Source of the DNA: Liolophura sinensis
Lineage: Eukaryota; Mollusca; Polyplacophora; Chitonida; Chitonidae
NCBI RefSeq assembly: GCF_032854445.1
Contig: NC_088300.1
Location: 19,761,608-19,825,607 of the forward strand
Length of the DNA: 64,000 nucleotides
Direction: 5' to 3'
Shown here: piece by piece, positions 12,560-23,795 of the stretch
How positions within the stretch are numbered: position 1 is the stretch's first letter
Layout: each line of letters starts with the position of its first letter
Position numbers and translations under genes: made by a program
Notes under the pieces: generated by a model
What the model saw: only the letters and a program-made list of their open reading frames with translations
Told to the model about the DNA's origin: nothing
The model's database searches: none

Positions 12560-12795
12560 TTAAAGATTTATTTATTTATTTTCTTATTTGTTTGATTGGT
12601 GTTTTACGCCGTACTCAAGAATATTTCACTTATACGACGGCGGCCAGCATTATGGTGGAAGGAAACTGGGCACAGGCCGGGAGAAACCCACGACCATCCG
12701 CAGGTTGCTGCCAGACCTTCCCACTTACGACCGGAGAGGAAGCCAGCATGAGCTGGACTTAAACTCATAACGACCGCATTGGTGCGAGATTCTAT
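12560..12795 (-). repeat. tRNA-derived SINE, family S2
   Basis: Lies tail first on the plus strand: (TTTA)n, then TTTGATTGGTGTTTTACGCC, TATACGACGGCGGCCAGCAT, CGACCATCCGCAGGTTGCTG and TGAGCTGGACTTAAACTCA. One of the two longest S2 copies in the window. Confidence 0.85.
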
Positions 12796-12837
12796 AAAGA
12801 CTTCCGCCGATTAACATGCTGTGTATATCTGCATGTG

Positions 12838-12985
12838 TATTTATTTATCTATTTGATCGGTGTTTTAGGCCGTAGTCAAGAATATTTCCCTTGTTCGACG
12901 GCGGCCATGCAGCATTATAATGGGAGAAAATCGGGCAGAGCCTGGAGTTAAACCCGCAGGTCGCCGGCAGATCTGCTTTAAGTGA
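12838..12985 (-). repeat. SINE fragment, family S2
   Basis: A second S2 copy in the same orientation, about 40 bp after the previous one: TATTTATTTATCTATTTGAT, GTTTTAGGCCGTAGTCAAG, TTCGACGGCGGCC. It is 5' truncated and more diverged. Confidence 0.75.
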
Positions 12986-13277
12986 CATACTGCATGTATG
13001 TCACATAGAGGAAGGTTGATAAGCAATTGCCAAAAGTCTATAGGTTGTCCCATGCACTGCGGTTTCATCTGTACCCATAAAACTGACTGCAGTCATACAA
13101 GTGAAAAATGTTTAAGTGTACGCCGTTAAACAACAATCAAAAGTACACGTAAATATAAAATGAACGATATTCAAATTAAACGTATTGACAAGTATTGCGT
13201 GTCATGGATCTTAGATTCAAATTGCCGAGTGACCTAAATTTCAAAGAATAAGTTAACATCATGCACAGTTGTAAGAG

Positions 13278-13418
13278 GGAAGGTCTGTCAGCAACCTGCG
13301 GATGGTCGTGGGTTTCCCCCGGGCTCTGCCCGGTTTCCTCCCACCATAATGCTGGCCGCCGTCGTATAAGTGAAATATTCTTTAGTACTGTGTAAAACAC
13401 CAATCAAATAAATAAATC
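13278..13418 (+). repeat. SINE fragment, family S2
   Basis: Plus-oriented 3' part: GTCAGCAACCTGCGGATGG, GGGCTCTGCCCGGTTTCC, ATAATGCTGGCCGCCGTCG, ending in CAATCAAATAAATAAAT. Confidence 0.85.
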
Positions 13419-13737
13419 ATGCACAGTTGTAACGTCTAGCTTGGTTTTCTCAAGCAAGGAAGTTTTTTGGACTGAATATGTTTCTCTGAATCTAAGAATA
13501 TGCTACCATCGTAATAACTGACGAACTAGATAACCTTCTAAAATTTTTTACTGTGTTTGTTTTAAATCTCATTCCAAATGACAATTAGAATCCCTACCAA
13601 CTGTATTCCTTTTAAGCAATGAACAATTCTCTCAACTCTCGATTAGTCTAGATTTTGCATTATACCGTTCACTTGGTTTACGACAAGGAAAATTGAACTA
13701 GATGTAGTAACTGTGATTTTATACATTGTTCTAACAT

Positions 13738-13868
13738 TCACGTGGGTTTCCCCCCGGGATCTGCCCTGTTTCCTTCCAACATGATGTTGGCCGCTGTCGT
13801 ATATAGGTGAAATATTCTTGAGTACGACGTAAAACATCAATCAAATAAATGGATAAATAAATAAATCC
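13738..13868 (+). repeat. SINE fragment, family S2
   Basis: Plus-oriented 3' part beginning near CGTGGGTTTCCCCCCGGG, with TTGGCCGCTGTCGTATA and GAGTACGACGTAAAACATC, and an (AAAT)n tail. Confidence 0.8.
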
Positions 13869-13909
13869 TAACATACAGTATTAAATGATTATGATGCATA
13901 AGCGTTTCC

Positions 13910-14100
13910 GGAGGAGCGGATTAACGGTGTCTGCTGCATATAGCGTTTGAAGCATGAGGTCCCTGGTTCTAGTCAACCCCCCGCTGGTCGGCTTACGATT
14001 CCCCCTCATAGATTCCCTCCGGCGGTTTCTCCTGGATTTCGCCCACACGTTCCTCCCTGGTTCGGTCCAGGGGTTTCTCACTGATTTCGTAAAATCCACA
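13910..14100 (+). repeat. tRNA-like SINE head or tRNA pseudogene with GC-rich body
   Basis: A good B-box-like GGTTCTAGTC sits at the right distance from a degenerate A-box region (GCGGATTAACGG). The following 100 bp is GC-rich and CpG-containing, unlike its surroundings. It does not fold as a convincing tRNA by eye and matches none of the other SINE bodies here. Confidence 0.35.
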
Positions 14101-14552
14101 TCCACATTACTTGACTTATATGCCTATGTACAAAGTGTAGAGAAGTAAATGACATGCAAACTTAAGTTACAGAGAAAAATTGTCTAAGCCTCTAAAGTAG
14201 AATAGAAGGTATAGATAAACCATTGTGTGCCAAAGTACGGGAAAAAGTATAACGACTTTCCTGGCATTATAATGCTAAAATATTTAAGAGAATAATAATA
14301 TCTATTGAACATAAAAAACCCCAATATACATATACGACTTACTAAACGTACAACAGGCCCGAGAAGCTTAAGTGAGTAAAAGGTTTTGAGAAGGAATGTA
14401 CATGTAGGTGCTTTCCTTTTTCGGCAGACATAGCTTGGATCTGGTCATTTTGAGAAAGCCTATAAATCTATTACGTCCGCAGTCAAAGAGATTGATGGAG
14501 CGGCGACAACCTTTCTGGCAGCAAGTTGAGAAAAACCCAGAACGAGGGAAAT

Positions 14553-15228
14553 CCACGGAGTCGTGAAAGTGACATTGTGAAAATAAAATTTTTGGAGGAG
14601 AAAAAAATTTTTAAAGATAAAAAAAGTGACATGGTGAAAAAAAATTCTGGGGAAGAGAAAAATCTTTTTTTTTCACGTACGATTTTGCTCGACGGACGCG
14701 ACTAGGCCTACACAGAAACGGTGACTAAATGAATAAAATATATGGATACAAAATATGTGGATATAAAATACAAATACAGCGTGCAGCCCTGACCTTGTAT
14801 ATATATAGCCTAGTTGAGTTCTGTCAATTTCAGCTGCAACAACTATACTTGAGACTATTAGAATACATGTACTTGATCCAGCCAGGATGGAACTATAAAG
14901 CAAGCTTTAGGACCAGAAGCCTTAACTTTATGTCACATACATGTCCGAGGACGGTTGTGATAAGTTTTAAACTTGTCGTATTATTTTGGTTGATTGTTTA
15001 CTTTATTAATAATAATCCTAGATTGTTGAAGATTATACTATAAATCGTGTTTGCATTCGTTGTCGTCTAAACAAACATTTTGGGACTGAGAAAGTATAAT
15101 TTGCAAGCGACAAAAGTTAATTTGCAAAAGCATAATGGTACTAACGATCAGACAGTAGGCTTGGGCCCCGGGTCTCTTTCAAAAAAAATTTTTTTTTTCA
15201 CCATATCACTTTTACAGCTCCGTAGAGA
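14553..15228. mobile_element. MITE-like element with terminal inverted repeats
   Basis: The left end (14553-14600; CACGGAGTCGTGAAAGTGAC then TTGTGAAAATAAAATTTTT) is a near match to the reverse complement of the right end (15178-15228; AAAAGTGATATGGTGAAAAA preceded by TACGGAGCTGT). A second internal copy of the left motif lies at about 14626-14655. The 0.5 kb between the ends has no transposase-like frame. A short non-autonomous DNA transposon is the simplest reading; no target-site duplication was confirmed. Confidence 0.5.
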
Positions 15229-15287
15229 TCACCCTCATTGGTCAACGATTTTGTAATATATACTTGCAGGCTTCATCTCCGGTCCTA

Positions 15288-15395
15288 CGTGGCAAAGTCC
15301 GGCAGCAACCTGTGGATGGTCGTCAGATTTCCCGGGCTCTGCTTGGTGTCCTCCCAGCGTAATGCTGGCCAACGTCGTTTAAGTGGCAAGTTTGT
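15288..15395 (+). repeat. SINE fragment, family S2
   Basis: AGTCCGGCAGCAACCTGTGG, CCGGGCTCTGCTTGGTGTCC and AATGCTGGCCAACGTCGTTT match the S2 body. The tail is missing. Confidence 0.7.
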
Positions 15396-16005
15396 CAGGA
15401 TAGCGTAAATAACCAGTAAAATAAAATAAGTAACCATATAGACTAACAACATGCGGTTTGTACCAAACGAAATTTCTTGGTATGACAAAGTGTTGCTTGT
15501 TTGCATATTATCGTCTTTTGTTTTTCACTAGAAATCTGTATGTCTCTTAGATCCTGCATTGAAAACTTTATAGTGGTACGGGATCTAACTGTTGTTATAT
15601 GAACACATCCATGAATATATTGTTTTAAAAAATACTTATCAAATTGATATACAAAACCATCCCAAATGTTCCCTTTGAGCCCATTCGAGATCACGCGCCT
15701 TTCTATGTGATCCTACGGTACCGAGACAAGGAGGCAATAATCTCAAAGGAGGCAGTGGGTAAATGTTTGTTTTAGAATGCTTTGAGCCTAGTTCACGAAT
15801 CAAGGGAGATAACTTCGATTAACCATGACAATTTAACATGCTGGCACTGTAGAATGTTTTACCTCCCCTTTGTGGTGTCTGGACAGAAAGCTTGCGATGA
15901 ATAAATGAAACTGTATTCACACATCGTTTTCATCAGGTATCGGCACACTCTTAAGAGAAACTTTTCTGAATGGAACTGAAAATTTTTCTTTGACTTTTAC
16001 CGCCT
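15396..16005. other. Intergenic, nothing recognised
   Basis: AT-rich sequence with short random frames only. Confidence 0.4.
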
Positions 16006-16175
16006 GCAGAACCCTTTTTGGTACTATATAGAACCCTTTCAAAAGGGTTCAATATAGAGTCCTATGATAATGGCTCTATACAGAACCTTTTTGTCAAACA
16101 TACAATGTTCCCTACAGAACAATTTGTGGTTCTATAATGAACCCTTTTAACATTAAGAGAGTCCAGTATGGAACC
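16006..16175. repeat. Palindromic GAACCCTTT/AAAGGGTTC repeat cluster
   Basis: Several alternating copies of TATAGAACCCTTT and its reverse complement occur in 170 bp, including a near-perfect palindrome at 16031-16050 (GAACCCTTTCAAAAGGGTTC). The cluster could fold into a multi-stem structure or be the core of a foldback element. No coding capacity. Confidence 0.7.
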
Positions 16176-17139
16176 ATTCCTAAACATAATTATTCAATGT
16201 CTAACCTTTATATTGATATATAGTCCACATGAGGAACACCTAATTAGTGTCAACGAATATTTTCAGTACATCCTCTGCAATGTTGTGGCTCATTCAGGGG
16301 ACTAGCTCAGAATTACCCACTCACACAGGCATTTGCCTGAACTGCCACAACTACAGCGTTCCTCACCTGAACAAGATTCTTGTTAACAATTCAGTTTAAA
16401 CAAATGAAACAGTCCGAGCACTCTGGATTTCTTCACCATTAACAGTAGCGTTGACGGCTTAACTGAAAAAATCTGGAGCATAGCATTAAAACACTAAAAA
16501 AAAAATAATAATACACATGTATAGCGTTAAAATAAACAGGACATATTCATGAAATTTAATTGAGCAAAAGAAATTGAGCAACTACACATATATCACGGTG
16601 TATCCATGATATAGGGGACCAACAAGGATTACATCCATTGTCTACACCCATTCATACCTTTACTCAACCACCATCAGCATTTAGCCAGTGAAATAAAATT
16701 TCTGTCAAAGTCAGAACGTTTTTTTGGACAAAACACATTGAAGAGTTATCGCAAAACATCGACATTATCACGTGCTATATCATAATAAAGACGTATATAG
16801 TTTTTTCAATGAAATATGTTCAAGGAAGATCAAGAAAAAGAACAAAAACAGCAATTCCACAAAAATGCATGAATCACAACCATAGGGGTACTTGATCTTG
16901 TCCTTTATCACATTATTCTAAATACATGCATGTCAAATGTTTCAAATCAAAATCAAAGTATTGCAAAAAACACAGAAAACATAAGTGGAAAAACAATAAA
17001 AATGATGACGTCTTTAATACTTCTTGTTTTCTTTATATAGAGCCTCTGCATACTAATGTTTTAATTATATCATAAAACAAACAAAAGCATGATTGCAAAA
17101 TATGTCAAAGGTATAACAAAATACATGTAGAATCTGGGT
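16176..17139. other. Intergenic, nothing recognised
   Basis: AT-rich, with poly-A runs; no supported frame or repeat. Confidence 0.4.
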
Positions 17140-17507
17140 GTCCGACAGCACGGTTGGTAGAGCGTCAGCTTCGGGAACGGTAGATCCAGGGTTTATCCTG
17201 GGTCGAGTCACACCTAAGACTTTAAAAGAGGAAGTTGTAGCCTCCTCGCTTGGCGTTCAGCATTAAGGGGATAGTGCAGCGACTGGTTGACCCGTATCAG
17301 TATAATGGCTCGGGCGGAGCGGGTAACCTGCCGTCGGTAAGACTTCTCAGTGAAGCAGCACTAGATAAAAGAGCGGTGGAAATTTGTCCTGCAACAAGGA
17401 GGCACATTACACGTACATGCACCCTAAGGACTCCTTCGTCGTCATATGACATGAAAATGAAAAAATATGTACGACGTTAAACCCCAAGCACTCACTCACT
17501 CACTCAC
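17140..17507 (+). repeat. tRNA-derived SINE, family S1, near full length
   Basis: The head carries GTTGGTAGAGCGTCAGCTTC (A box) and GGGTTTATCCTGGGTCGAGT (B-box region). The body has GAGGAAGTTGTAGCCTCCTC, GGCGTTCAGCATTAAGGGG, ACCCGTATCAGTATAATGGC and CTGCAACAAGGAGGCACATT. The tail is TACGACGTTAAACCCCAAGC followed by (ACTC)n. This is the best full copy of S1 in the window. Confidence 0.9.
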
Positions 17508-18030
17508 ATGAGTAATTTGCCTTAAAAGAATATTGCTTCCTCAGACCTTTTCAATCACAAAAAGATGTTGTTCATCTTCTCTAAAAAGTGTTGGCGAGCA
17601 GATCAGCACTACATAACTGCACACCTGTGCAAGAATGAAACAAAGAGCAAGAGCATTAGCTACTACTGCACATAACATTTTGCAGTAGTACCGGTAACTA
17701 ATATGGACATAAATGGGGGAAAAATACACCTTCAATGAATCAAATGATGTGCAAGGTCAAGACCAAAATATCAGTATTGTACAAGAACATTTGTACAGAA
17801 TTAAAATATCCTGTCATCAAAGGTCGTGTATTTTTGAGTTCTACAAACTCCACTTTTGTAGTTTTGCTACCAATGAGGTAGAACCTGATTATTCTTGATT
17901 TCTTACCATAAAATGCAGCTTCGTGGCACACATTTACCTTCTTTCGCAGTATCATCGGTTCACAAACTGATTTTGCCCATGCACATGTCCAGTATGTTAG
18001 TTTTCCTACCATTTCCACAATTCTTGAGGT
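17508..18030. other. Intergenic, nothing recognised
   Basis: Short overlapping frames on both strands without recognisable similarity. Confidence 0.4.
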
Positions 18031-18130
18031 CCTGTCAGGATCAGCACCATTCTGTCAGGGTCAGCACCATTCTGTCAGGGTCAGCACCATTCTGCCAGGG
18101 TCAGCACCATTCTGCCAGGGTCAGCACCAT
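18031..18130. repeat. Tandem repeat, 20-bp unit, 5 copies
   Basis: TCAGCACCATTCTGTCAGGG recurs at exact 20-bp steps (TCAGCACCAT at 18041, 18061, 18081, 18101, 18121). Only one or two substitutions separate the copies, so the array is young. Confidence 0.95.
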
Positions 18131-18246
18131 ACAAAAGGTTCATGTCTAACAGCAACTGAAAATAGTGTAGCATAGAAGGAAGGGGAGTATGTTGAAATAT
18201 CAAAATTAAAACAATGTTTCTACAGAAAAACACCTTTGAATGTAAT

Positions 18247-18350
18247 TTATTTATTTGATTTATGTTTATTGCCGCACTCAAGAATATTTCACTTATACAA
18301 CGGTGGCCAGCATTGTGGTGGGACCAAACCGGGCAGGTCCCGGGGGAAAC
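18247..18350 (-). repeat. SINE fragment, family S2
   Basis: TATTTATTTGATTTATGTTT, CGCACTCAAGAATATTTCAC, ACAACGGTGGCCAGCATTG and CCGGGCAGGTCCCGGGGGAA, tail first. Confidence 0.8.
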
Positions 18351-20288
18351 TTTGTAAGGTGTAAGGTTATGAACATACACTGTGGAAGCTCATGAACACA
18401 AATCATTACATATCAATAATTATTTACAATACTGGGGGAATAAATCAAAATATATCTGAGCAGATGAAATAATTACCATTCGCTTTTAAATTTATCTTTT
18501 CATGATGAAAGACCATTAAGCACAGTGCAGGAAAATACATGTAGTATTATTTTTTATTCAGAATTTTTACCAAGTAAAGTTCACTTAAAACAGAATTCTG
18601 TGGTGGTGTGTCAGGACCCAGAAGATATCATTGGCGTCCTCTGGCTTGAAATAGTTTTCAAGAACCTTTTTGTTGAATGCATTCATAGCTCTAACTGTAG
18701 ATGCATTTTGAATGATGAAATATATCAATCCATGTGTCAAACGGCAAAAAGCTGAAGTCTTTGGTCAAAATATGGTCATAAAAGGTCACTGTAGAATCCA
18801 CTTGCTACTTCTGAACACATTTTACTAGGTCGAAAAATATTCTACAAAAAAAAATGAAACTATTTTCCCAGACAGTATTTAATGTTTTTTTTTATCTGAC
18901 ATGTACCTCATGCTATGTGTTCTTTGCCTGTAAAGAAACATCAAAGAAGTAAAAAAGAAAGCCATGTCAGTAATCTACCAGTGTTGGAATTTTCATAGAG
19001 AGGAACTCCTCCAGCACTTGTTGTGTGTTCAGTCATAAATGCTTTTCTGTGCACACGTGTCTAAGACATCAGGTCTTTTATCATATCCAGGTTTGGCCTG
19101 ACCTTCTCTGTTTCAGCTGCCGTGGCTTTCATATGGTTGGCAGTGGTCCTTTCACCCTCTCTCAAGTCTCCTTCACAAGACATGTGATAATTTAAAATTA
19201 AAGCAGCATATATTAGGTTAAGTTAGTAGGTTTAATTATATATTTCATAAATGTAAATTTTTCACAGTGAAGTATATCAGCACGACATATGCCTACAGTA
19301 ATTGTTTTGTTGTGCATCAATGTCACACAGTGTCTTCAAACCTACATTTGGCAAAATGGACTCTCTAGAACCTGCTTTACAAGCTCATGAGCCAAAATGG
19401 GAGGACATTTCTACATACCATTGTAGGAGAAAAAGACTTTTGTATTTGGTAAAGCATACGAAGGTCCTGTAGCATTTAATATTAATATTACTAAAGTTAA
19501 AACTCCCATGTGGGCACAGGGTGCATCTTTGGGTTTGAAGGTGTTACGGGATAATCCTAAGTGATGCAAGGAGGAATCTTGAGCAGGAATACGTTTTACC
19601 GCGTAATGGACGGGCCACTTTTCTTTACTTGCAATCCACGTATAGTACATAACCAATTTTTCCACAAAACGTCACGACAGGAGTTAACAATATTCGTTCC
19701 GAACTATATGTGGGCTCACTTTATGAGGGACAGCTTCCCCATGTGGATCTGTGGTGAGCTGTTTTAGATTTAATTTAATTTATTTAATTTTTCTTGAGCG
19801 AGGAGCTAGTCTTGTATGTGCAAGCATAAGTGTTGTTAAGCCTACACTGTGTCTAGATACTACTGAGATATATATTTTTCCACAAGCTAGCTTGTGGCAT
19901 AAAGCCTGGCCGGATACCTGTAGTAGACCTACTCATGGATTAGGAGTTTGGAATTTGATTTGCATTTCAGTCACAGGATATCGATTGCCGCCTTGGCAAC
20001 TTGACAATTGAATCTTCTCCCTTTTGTCCTGCTCGTAATTATGATGTATTGTCCAAATTGTGTTAAGTTCAACGTTAAATCACAATCAATCATCGTATGT
20101 GAGAAGTTGTAGTAAATCTCGCCGTATAGATCAACGGTAAAAATGTTCTTGAACAAAAACTGATTGCCGGCCTTCTCTGAACAATATATATGTTCTAATA
20201 TAATGTTGATATCTGCCTTGTTGTTTTGCAAAAAATACTCTAATATAAGAACTGATTTGCCGTGTTTTTCAGAACAGAACAGAACAGT
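18351..20288. other. Intergenic, nothing firmly recognised
   Basis: AT-rich with short frames. From about 20130 there are degraded words (AATGTTCT, AACTGATT) that look like decayed copies of the 44-bp repeat that follows. Confidence 0.4.
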
Positions 20289-20445
20289 AAATGTTCTATT
20301 ATAAGAAGTGATCCACAGTTTTACAATACAGCAAATGTTCTATTATAAAAACTGATCTACAGGGTTAGAACACAGTCAGTGTTCTATTAGAAGAAATGAT
20401 CCACAGTTTTACAATACGGTAAATGTTCTGTTATAAGAAGTGGTC
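20289..20445. repeat. Tandem repeat, 44-bp unit, about 3.6 copies
   Basis: AAATGTTCTATTATAAGAAG, then TGATCCACAGTTTTACAATA, recurs at 20289, 20333, 20377 and 20421, exactly 44 bp apart, with moderate divergence. Confidence 0.9.
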
Positions 20446-21130
20446 TTCCGTATGAGGTAGTTTCGGTGGAGTATAAGGCAGTCTCAGTGAAGTATAGAAG
20501 AAAATTGCTCTCAGTTATTTACCAAGGTGTTGCGTGTGACCAGTGGCCCAAGCTTCACGTTGTCGTCGCTTCATAGCCTGGTTTTGCTCTGCATGCTGTG
20601 GTCCTTCATACTGTATGCTCGAATAATCCAACGTGTCTATTTCCATTGTTTTTCACGTTACTGTTTGTAAAATTTCATCACATCACAGCATTTTGAATAA
20701 TTCTAGACCAGTGACGACTAATAAATTGCAATTAGCCTCGTTGAACATTTGCCAGCTTTCACACTACATGTCATCACTGCTCTGACTTCTTTCTTCATGC
20801 TGTACGCCGGCTGTTATATTGTTACCATTCCACTGGCTGGTTTGGTGCCCATTGTCATCTCTCACGAACTTTTGCGTAATTAAGGCATATACGATTGAAG
20901 CTCATTTTGTCTCATATTTCAAGATCTATATGGTTGTTGCTGTTTTCTATAACCTCTGACGGGAGAGAACTAGTAGTTCCCAATGTAGTAATGCCAGAGA
21001 ACGTTACGTTAAAGATTCTGCCAGACTAATATTGATCTGCCTCACGTCACCTTAAACATTACCTAGACTGGTATATATGTATATATTGACTGGACTTTGA
21101 CTTATGATTCAGGTTTTATAACATTATAAC
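20446..21130. other. Intergenic, nothing recognised
   Basis: No frame or repeat that I can support. Confidence 0.4.
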
Positions 21131-21358
21131 ATTTATTTATTTATTTATCTGATTGGTGTTTTACGCGTATTCAAGAATATTTCACTTATACGACGGCGGC
21201 CAGCATTATGGTGGGAGGAAACCGGGCAGAGCCCGGGGAAAACCCACGACCATCCGCAGGATGCTGACAGACATTACCACTTACGGCCGGAGAGGAAGCC
21301 AGCATGAGCTGGACTTGAACTCACGACCGCATTGGTGAAAGGCTCCTGGGTCATTACG
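21131..21358 (-). repeat. tRNA-derived SINE, family S2, near full length
   Basis: Tail first: (ATTT)n, GATTGGTGTTTTACGCGT, TATACGACGGCGGCCAGCAT, GGAGGAAACCGGGCAGAGCC, GAGAGGAAGCCAGCATGAGC and the head-proximal TTGAACTCACGACCGCATTG. A 61-codon frame inside it is an accident of the repeat. Confidence 0.88.
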
Positions 21359-22863
21359 CTGCACATTATACCATAGTTGGGAAACCAATATGGAAAACAC
21401 TTTCGGTGAGTTTAATTTTGTAACCACGACTGACAGGTCTAGACTGTATTAAGGTTGCATGAGCGCATTTATTTTCCCTATAGTGTTGATGTAATAAATC
21501 TGTAAACTTCAACCTGAAAAATATATATTTGGTAACTTTCGCATGGGGTAATGCTATACCACCATATGAAGCTTGCACTTTTCTCTACAACATGTCAAAA
21601 ATCAACATGGCATGACCACCATAAGTGAAGTTATAACATTTTTTTTTTTACTTTGGTAACCTTCAGGGTAGTGGGTATAGTAACACTGGGCAAAAGGTTT
21701 ACGTCTTATCCAAAACAGTTAGACGAAATTCAGATATATTGTAACTTGGGGGGGGAAATTTATAGTGTATCAACAACCTATAACGTCTGTGTAGCAGTTT
21801 TATCCAATCAGTGTTCGTTCGCTATTCAGCTTTGAGGTAAATCTTACACCCAAGTGCACCAAATTCGGCATGTGTAACCTGGAGAGTATAAACTTTTCTG
21901 AAATATAATTAATTCTAACCATTAATGTACAGATTAATTATGAATATGTAATAGCATCGAAGCATGTCGTCTGGTAGATGGGTTGTTCATATTACTGCAG
22001 TTTGCTGCCAAGTTGGATGATGCATATTTAATGAGTATCTTTGCACTTCCAGTCAGCCTCTGATAGCGCCATTGATTTAAGTATGGAAGGGTGGGAGAGT
22101 GGAGGGGGTGAGGGACCGTTGAACTCAGGCACCGTGATGTATTCCTGTACCTGGGCTTTGATCGATATTAACGAGATCTCATATGACATAACAGCAGGTC
22201 GGTTTAACAGCTTCTTGGTTGTGACAGGAAACAGTTGAATAACTTTCGCCGAGTTTGCATCAATTTCGTGTTTGAATAAACCATACTAAAATGACACCAG
22301 ATGGGTTTAGTTATTCCCAATCGATACACATTTTAAAAAATAGCTGGTTCATAAACTGCCATCCGTGCACTTTTGCGAGCACTTTCTGGATTGCTTGTGC
22401 ATACAGATTACGTTACTGTTTAATCATCACTGGGCTTGCACACTCTCTATCTCACAACGTTCTGACATTTAAAGCGAGCGGTCCATTTTCCAAGTCAGAA
22501 TTTATTCTTGTAAAGATGAAAATCTGAAAGATACTGGAATGCAATTCACGTAAGTCTGACATTTGTCTTGATGTCCATTATCTGACAAGTCATTTCAGTT
22601 AGGGGATTATTTCAATGTATGTCACGATGTTAAAGTCTGTGACTGGAAGACACGCCATTGTGTGTTATGAAACGACTTGGCTCTACGGTATTTGGTTTCT
22701 GGGCTTAGCAGAATTAGCTCGATCTTGAGTTCGTATACACAACATTTTTGTGATAAACTTTAAACAAATTTAAAGATATAATCAGCTGTTTCTTAATCCC
22801 GGTCTATAACTAATTATCTTGAAAGATATGAACAATTAAGATGATGAGTACGAAGATGTGATT
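21359..22863. other. Intergenic, nothing recognised
   Basis: Short unrelated frames only; no similarity to known proteins seen. Confidence 0.4.
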
Positions 22864-23035
22864 ATTTGTTTATTTATTGATTGATTTATTTCTTGTTTAA
22901 CGCCAGAATCAGAAGTTTTCCACTGATAAGCTGGCGATCAGTGTTATGTATTGGTAGAGTGCCTGGGGTAAACCTCCGACATTAGGCAAGTCACTGACGA
23001 ACTTTCCTACATGTGACTGTCGAACAGGTGATTGT
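22864..23035 (-). repeat. SINE-like element, family S4
   Basis: Starts with a T-rich tail (TTGTTTATTTATTGATTGAT) and TTGTTTAACGCCAGAATCAG, then GAGTGCCTGGGGTAAACCTC and CCGACATTAGGCAAG. The order (tail, ACGCC core, GGTAAACC block) parallels S2, but the body differs. Related to the fragment at 11727-11800. Confidence 0.55.
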
Positions 23036-23706
23036 GTAATAACTTGGATATAATATTACTGTATAGTACCTAAAAACAAGTTGCTCAGTACATCGATCGA
23101 GCATGCCTAAGTTAGCTTTTCCAAAATCTTATTAAAACAGAATCCTGCTTTAGAACCACTTGTCAATGAATTGCAGGTTGGTGGTCTATTCATTAGTCTA
23201 CCTAATTAACTGGTTGATTAGATCTTTCCGGATTTGTCCCATTAGTCTTCCTTATAAAGAGACATTCTCTTCATCTGTCCGTGCCCTCTGTGCTGAACAA
23301 CTGATGGCCACTATACGCCCTCCACCCCACCGAGACTGACTGCATGTATGCATGAGGCACGTGCCACCTCACTGTCTTCACACGTGTGCATATCTTAACA
23401 ACACTCGTAAACCCCATTGTGAAACATTGCAGTTACTCGGGTTGGTGGTGTTACTATCAGTGTGTTACGCATAAAGCCGACTACCTGTGTGCAGCGTATA
23501 CTGAGCTTATACATGTATATACGCATATAATCACACTCATATATAGTTTGCGTGGCCTTACACGTATTTGTAGAGAATCCATTTTTTATGCACAAAACGC
23601 ACCAGAAATCCTTTCATATAAATATTTCATTTTTCTGGGCGTTCCCTAAGACTGAATCAAAGCTTCACTGCTTCATGGCTTTCATGTCGCTACAAGAGTT
23701 TAGCAT
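23036..23706. other. Intergenic, nothing recognised
   Basis: Short frames on both strands without similarity. Confidence 0.4.
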
Positions 23707-23795
23707 CACGTGCAAGCCGCCGTCGTATGAGTGAAATATTCACAAGTACCGCGTAAAACACCAACCAACTAAATAAACAAATAAATAAATCCTTT
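23707..23795 (+). repeat. SINE 3' end, family S2
   Basis: AGCCGCCGTCGTATGAGTGA, AAGTACCGCGTAAAACACC and an (AAAT)n tail. 5' truncated. Confidence 0.75.

Noticed and set aside
17140-17230. tRNA gene
   Set aside because: A- and B-box-like sequences are present, but they belong to the head of an S1 SINE with a long non-tRNA body; the same holds for 4812 and 11955.
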